A stretch of DNA of 8,479 nt, from positions 1-8,479 of the forward strand of contig JAHFEI010000071.1 in assembly GCA_023248615.1 (NCBI GenBank), in the 5' to 3' direction. Both the position numbers and the translations under genes were made by a program. The notes under the pieces are model-generated. The model was not told the origin of the DNA, did no database searches, and saw nothing but the letters and a program-made list of their open reading frames with translations. Shown one piece after another: positions 4,918-8,479 of this stretch. Source of the stretch: Nitrospinales bacterium. Its GTDB lineage: Bacteria > Nitrospinota_A > UBA7883 > JACRGQ01. Numbering within the stretch: the first letter of the stretch is position 1; every line of letters begins with the position of its first letter.

Positions 4918-6099
4918 ATGAAAATTAAGTCGTTGCTGACCAACAAGGTATTCATTGCGGTAGCCGTGGTTGCCATCGGCGCATCGGGATATATTTTTTG
5001 GAGCAAGGCGCACAAGCCGAGCATGGCGGAACGGTACAAAACCCAACAGGCGGAAATGGGCGACGTCGCCAAAACCGTAGCGGCAAACGGCGCCTTAAAC
5101 CCGGTTGTGCTGGTAAGCGTGGGAACACAAGTATCCGGGACGGTGCTTAAACTAAACGCAGATTTCAACGACAAGGTAAAAAAGGGGCAGGTCTTGGTGG
5201 AGCTCGACCCGTCCATCTACAAAGCGCAGGTAAACCAAAGCAGGGCCAACGTCAGTAACGCCGAGGCGGGGCTGGAGCTTGCCACGACCAACGAAGCGCG
5301 GATGCGCGACATCTACAAGCATGGATACGCCACCAAACAAGAGCTGGACCAGGCGGTGCAGGTTTTAAAATCGGCGCGGGCGCAGTTGGCGCTGGCGCAT
5401 GCGCAATTGGAAAAAGACCTCATAAACCTTGCTTATACCGTAATCAAGTCGCCCGTTTCGGGGGTGGTTGTCGACAGGCAAATCGATGTGGGACAAACCG
5501 TGGCGGCAAGTTTCCAAACTCCGACACTTTTCAAAATCGCGCAGGACCTGAAGAAAATGCAAATCGACTCCAGCTTCGCGGAGGCCGATATCGGAAGCAT
5601 CACGGTTGGGCAAGTGGTACGGTTTTCCGTAGACGCATTCCCCAACCGCTTTTTCAAGGGCATTGTAAAATTAGTCCGCCTTAATCCCACCACACAGCAA
5701 AATGTTGTCACATACGACGTGGTGGTGGACGTAAACAACCAGGACCAGGCACTGCTCCCCGGGATGACAGCGTACGTCGGCATTACCGTAGCCCAGCGCA
5801 AAAATGTTTTGCTTGTGCCTAACGCCGCGTTGCGTTTCAAGCCCCCGGAGACCGCGCGAAAATCCGCCAGGCCAAAGGGGAAAAACGAAAAACGTGATGC
5901 CGCATCCGGGACGGTTTATCTGGTTGCTGGCGACCAACTCCGCCCGATTTCCATCGGTATCGGCATAACAGACAACAAATATACCGAAGTGGTTTCCGGC
6001 GACCTGAAGGCTGGCGACAGCGTGGTGGTGGAGGAAATTTCGGCAGCGGCACCAAGGCCCGGGCAACCGCCAAGTTCGGTAAGAATGAGAGTGTTCTAA
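4918..6099 (+). CDS. macA: MacA-like periplasmic adaptor (membrane fusion protein) of a MacAB exporter
   Basis: 393 residues, usual for MacA. It links an inner-membrane MacB transporter to an outer-membrane channel and stimulates the ATPase. Residues 11-28 form an uncleaved N-terminal membrane anchor (VFIAVAVVAIGASGYIFW). The first half of the lipoyl domain is about 62-98 (VGTQVSGTVLKLN, VKKGQVLVELDP). A helical hairpin spans about 100-165 (YKAQVNQSRANVSNAEAGLE onward). The second lipoyl half is 168-204 (YTVIKSPVSGVVVDRQIDVG). The beta-barrel domain is about 208-295 (VVTYDVVVDV, LLPGMTAYV). The membrane-proximal domain is 296-372, interrupted by a Lys/Arg-rich insertion at about 307-330. The ATG at 4918 has only a weak ribosome binding site, within a palindrome. 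Its TAA overlaps the next ATG by one base (TAATG), so the downstream genes are coupled. The substrate (peptide, lipopeptide, macrolide-like compound) cannot be told from sequence. Confidence 0.94.
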   Translation: MKIKSLLTNKVFIAVAVVAIGASGYIFWSKAHKPSMAERYKTQQAEMGDVAKTVAANGALNPVVLVSVGTQVSGTVLKLNADFNDKVKKGQVLVELDPSIYKAQVNQSRANVSNAEAGLELATTNEARMRDIYKHGYATKQELDQAVQVLKSARAQLALAHAQLEKDLINLAYTVIKSPVSGVVVDRQIDVGQTVAASFQTPTLFKIAQDLKKMQIDSSFAEADIGSITVGQVVRFSVDAFPNRFFKGIVKLVRLNPTTQQNVVTYDVVVDVNNQDQALLPGMTAYVGITVAQRKNVLLVPNAALRFKPPETARKSARPKGKNEKRDAASGTVYLVAGDQLRPISIGIGITDNKYTEVVSGDLKAGDSVVVEEISAAAPRPGQPPSSVRMRVF

Positions 6100-6815
6100 T
6101 GTCCGACGGTTCTGTGGTGCGTGTCGCCGGATTGGGCAAACAATACCACACCGCCGCAGGGCCGGTACCGGCGTTGGCGAATATTAACTTGAGCATTTAT
6201 CCTGGCGAGTTTGTGGCGGTGATGGGGCCTTCCGGCTCCGGCAAATCCACATTCATGAATATTCTGGGTTGTCTGGACCTGCCATCGGATGGCTCCTACT
6301 TCCTGAACGGGACGGATGTGCGCTCACTGACCAAAGACCAATTGGCCCAGTTGCGGAACAGGGTGATTGGCTTTGTGTTCCAGGGGTTCAACCTCCTTTC
6401 CCGGTCAACGCTTCTAAAGAATGTGGGGTTGCCGCTCGTTTACGCGGGGATGGGCAAGGACGAGCGGAACAAATTAGCGCACGGCATGCTCGAAAAAGTC
6501 GGGTTGGGAAAATATGGCGATTCATTGCCAAACAGTATTTCCGGCGGACAACAGCAACGGGTGGCTATTGCCCGCGCTCTGATAAACAACCCGCGCCTAA
6601 TCCTTGCCGACGAACCGACCGGAAACCTCGATAGCAATACCAGCAGGGAAATTATGGACATCTTCTCCCGCCTTAACCGGGAGGAGGGCATCACCATCGT
6701 GCTGGTAACGCATGAGCCGGATATTGCGGCATATGCCAAGCGCCTTGTGCGCTTCATGGACGGACGTTTGGCCCACGATGGCGCGGTTGATATCCAAGAA
6801 GGACGCGCAGAATGA
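6099..6815 (+). CDS. macB: MacB-type ABC transporter ATPase subunit
   Basis: 238 residues: a single nucleotide-binding domain of the MacB/LolD family, made as a separate protein instead of the N-terminal half of a fused MacB as in Escherichia coli. It hydrolyses ATP to drive the permease encoded next. The motifs are in order: Walker A GPSGSGKST (43-51), Q-loop Q95 in GFVFQGFNLL, signature ISGGQQQR (147-154), Walker B LILADEP with catalytic E172 (167-173), D-loop GNLDSNT (175-181) and switch His 205 (VTHEP). All catalytic residues are present. The signature has Ile where Leu is usual, a mild change that should not abolish activity. It starts on the last base of macA's stop and ends in a 4-base ATGA overlap with the permease gene, implying stoichiometric, coupled translation. 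The weak upstream GAGAG also suggests dependence on macA translation. Confidence 0.95.
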   Translation: MSDGSVVRVAGLGKQYHTAAGPVPALANINLSIYPGEFVAVMGPSGSGKSTFMNILGCLDLPSDGSYFLNGTDVRSLTKDQLAQLRNRVIGFVFQGFNLLSRSTLLKNVGLPLVYAGMGKDERNKLAHGMLEKVGLGKYGDSLPNSISGGQQQRVAIARALINNPRLILADEPTGNLDSNTSREIMDIFSRLNREEGITIVLVTHEPDIAAYAKRLVRFMDGRLAHDGAVDIQEGRAE

Positions 6816-8032
6816 TAGGCGCGATGATAAGCGAAGCGTGGCACGCGATGGGGGCAAACCGGTTGCGCACTTTCCTCACCATGCTGGGGATGGTGATTGG
6901 AGTAGGCGCGGTAATCCTGATGCTGGCGATTGGACAAGGGGCGCAATTCCAGGTCGACCAGTCGATATCTTCCATGGGAAGCAACCTTTTTATTATCCTT
7001 TCCGGGGCGTCTACTTCGGGCGGCGTGCGTTCGGGAAGCGGAGCCGTGCCGACATTAACTATCTCCGATGCCGAGGCTTTGGCCGACCTGCCGGGTATTG
7101 CCGGTGTCGCTCCTACATTGCCGGGGCAGGCGCAAATTGTCTATGGGCCGAATAACTGGAGTACTTCGGTGCTGGGCGCCACTCCACAGTATTTTGATGT
7201 GCGCGACTGGAAGCTGGTATCCGGCTATCCGTTTACAGAATCGGACGTGCGATCCGCAACACGTGTGGCCTTGGTTGGACAAACCGTGGTTAAAAATCTT
7301 TTCGATGACGAAGAGCCTGTGGGCAAAACCATCCGCATCCGCCAAAGCCCCTACCTGGTCATCGGCGTCCTGTCGGCCAAGGGGCAAAGCCTGGATGGGC
7401 GCGACCAGGATGATACGGTGGTGATTCCGGTAACGACCGCCCAGACCAAACTATTCGGTTCGCAATTTAAGGGGGCGGTTCGTTTCATCATGGCGCAAGC
7501 CACTTCCGCCGATGCCATGCCTTCCGCCGAGCGCTCCATGAACCAGCTGTTAAGGCAACGCCACCATATCCAGGAGGGCGCGGAAAACGACTTCACAGTC
7601 CGCAACCTTACCGCCCTCGCCAATGCCGCCGCCGAGACGACCCGTGTAATGTCCCTCATGCTGGGCGCCATAGCGTCAATCTCGTTGCTGGTGGGCGGAA
7701 TAGGGATTATGAACATCATGCTGGTCTCCGTTACCGAGCGGACGAAGGAAATAGGCATACGCATCGCCATCGGCGCTCGCCAGCGCGATATCCTGATGCA
7801 GTTTTTGCTCGAGGCAATTTTCATTTCGCTTATCGGTTGCCTGATAGGTGTGGCAACCGGCGTAGGGGGCGCCATCCTGGTGAACAAGGTTTCCGGCTCC
7901 GTTGTGGTCATCACCTTAAGCTCCATCGTGATGGCCTTTATGGTAGCCGCCGGGGTGGGCGTATTTTTCGGGTTCTATCCCGCAAACAAGGCCGCCCGGC
8001 TGGAGCCTATAGAAGCCCTCCGCTACGAATAA
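6812..8032 (+). CDS. macB: MacB-type ABC transporter permease subunit
   Basis: 406 residues with the MacB/FtsX fold. A first membrane helix at about 21-42 (FLTMLGMVIGVGAVILMLAI) is followed by a large periplasmic domain (about 43-275). This contains the typical GSNLFIILSGAS, ALADLPGIAGVAP, VALVGQTVVKNLF and PVGKTIRIR blocks. Three more helices lie at about 282-305, 330-356 and 368-392. The cytoplasmic coupling segment ERTKEIGIRIAIGARQRDI (309-327) would contact the ATPase. The C-terminus PANKAARLEPIEALRYE is characteristic of the family. The protein works as a dimer that moves substrate from the periplasm through MacA and an outer-membrane channel by a mechanical (bellows-like) cycle. The ATG at 6812 overlaps the ATPase stop (ATGA) and has AAGAAGGA 8 bases upstream, a good ribosome binding site. 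No TolC partner is encoded next; one would have to come from elsewhere in the genome. Confidence 0.96.
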   Translation: MIGAMISEAWHAMGANRLRTFLTMLGMVIGVGAVILMLAIGQGAQFQVDQSISSMGSNLFIILSGASTSGGVRSGSGAVPTLTISDAEALADLPGIAGVAPTLPGQAQIVYGPNNWSTSVLGATPQYFDVRDWKLVSGYPFTESDVRSATRVALVGQTVVKNLFDDEEPVGKTIRIRQSPYLVIGVLSAKGQSLDGRDQDDTVVIPVTTAQTKLFGSQFKGAVRFIMAQATSADAMPSAERSMNQLLRQRHHIQEGAENDFTVRNLTALANAAAETTRVMSLMLGAIASISLLVGGIGIMNIMLVSVTERTKEIGIRIAIGARQRDILMQFLLEAIFISLIGCLIGVATGVGGAILVNKVSGSVVVITLSSIVMAFMVAAGVGVFFGFYPANKAARLEPIEALRYE

Positions 8033-8182
8033 CAACCACGCCCACCAGGGCCTGCTATTATCCCGCTCGCCCCGCTAGAGGATGCGATTTAATTAATAAA
8101 CGCCGATAATACGCGTGTAGAATTGGGGTGGGTGATGGGATTTCAGTAAGGGGTGAGCGCTTCAAATGTGGTCATGTAGAGA

Positions 8183-8479
8183 ATGTCGGCTGTAGAAAAA
8201 AGAAAAGAGCCCCGTTATAGGCTTGAGGCCTTTGGCCTTAAAGGGCATATTGCCGTTTATCCAAATCCCAAATTAATCGAAGTGGGATTCGAGGACATTT
8301 CGCAAAGCGGCGCCGGGCTAGCAATACTTTCCGAGTTGGACGAGGGGCAAAAAAAAGACTTGGCCACGCTGGTAAAGGCTTCCAAAGGGGGAAACAAGAT
8401 ACCGGTCCAACTGGTATTTAAAAACACCAAAATATCGGTAGACATTATCAACATGCTCCACGAGAAAAGGTTTGGGGTG
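8183..8479 (+). CDS. PilZ-domain-like protein, N-terminal part (cut by window edge)
   Basis: 99 codons are open to the right edge with no stop. The start of the protein, KRKEPRYRL (residues 6-14), matches the RxxxR element of PilZ domains. DISQSGAGLAI (38-48) matches the following D/NxSxxG element; both bind cyclic di-GMP in known PilZ proteins. The middle (SELDEGQKKD) also fits, though the ensuing strands are less typical. The spacing between the two motifs, about 28 residues, is within the normal range. The ATG at 8183 is the first possible start, since an in-frame TAG lies two codons upstream; the ribosome binding site is weak (AGAGA almost adjacent). If functional it would sense cyclic di-GMP, which often governs pili and surface attachment, but there is a 150-base gap after macB, so it may be a separate unit. 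C-terminal domains, if any, are out of view. Confidence 0.75.
   Translation, partial: MSAVEKRKEPRYRLEAFGLKGHIAVYPNPKLIEVGFEDISQSGAGLAILSELDEGQKKDLATLVKASKGGNKIPVQLVFKNTKISVDIINMLHEKRFGV

Noticed and set aside
4842..5216. Minus-strand frame antisense to the start of macA
   Set aside because: Lies over the divergent promoter region and the macA anchor and lipoyl region; no ribosome binding site, no recognisable motif.
8040..8051. GCCC/GGGC hairpin after the MacB permease gene as a terminator
   Set aside because: Only a 4-base stem and no T run follows, so it is not a credible intrinsic terminator.
8084..8103. AT-rich near-palindrome before the PilZ-like gene
   Set aside because: Arms match at the ends only, with mismatches in the middle; not distinguishable from chance.
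1..8479. CRISPR arrays, tRNA or rRNA genes, insertion sequences, toxin-antitoxin or phage genes
   Set aside because: No repeated spaced units, no conserved RNA gene signatures, and no transposase, integrase or similar motifs were seen on either strand.

Overview
The window looks like chromosome of a Gram-negative (two-membrane) bacterium with type IV pili. The evidence is an outer-membrane beta-barrel, a MacAB-type periplasm-spanning exporter and a minor pilin/PilY1 operon. GC content is moderate and spacing is compact. The split MacB (ATPase and permease as separate proteins), the PilY1 type and a probable sigma-54 promoter before the pilin genes would suit a deltaproteobacterium-like or Nitrospinota-like lineage. 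That placement is inference only; no rRNA or other phylogenetic marker is present.

Left third, minus strand (1-2862): a tightly packed operon pilV-pilW-pilX-pilY1, read right to left, with stop/start overlaps or gaps of a few bases. PilV and PilW carry type IV prepilin cleavage sites, PilX has an N-terminal membrane helix, and PilY1 runs off the left edge after its signal peptide and the metal-site motif DNSGSM. Together these would form the initiating/tip complex of a type IV pilus with a PilY1 adhesin/mechanosensor. A good candidate sigma-54 promoter (GG-N10-GC geometry) lies about 85-100 bases upstream of pilV.

Middle (2989-4784), minus strand: a strong intrinsic terminator closes a gene for a secreted protein that joins a small Cys/His motif domain to a long, highly charged, probably disordered tail. 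Upstream is a 387-base spacer with no intact gene but a 48-codon open stretch that resembles the end of a decayed gene. Next is a small outer-membrane beta-barrel whose start codon lies only 7 bases after a perfect TATAAT, suggesting a leaderless mRNA.

Right half, plus strand (4792-8479): a divergent control region with two palindromes, then macA, a MacB-type ATPase and a MacB permease in one translationally coupled unit. These would form an inner-membrane tripartite efflux/export pump (periplasmic adaptor, ATPase, permease); no TolC-like outer-membrane channel is encoded here. After a 150-base gap, a PilZ-like protein begins and runs off the right edge.

I found no CRISPR array, rRNA, tRNA, insertion sequence or phage gene. 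The most interesting points are the charged secreted protein, the sigma-54-like site, the divergent regulatory region and calcium-loop-like motifs in two minor pilins. I see no clear evidence of a wholly new multi-gene system.
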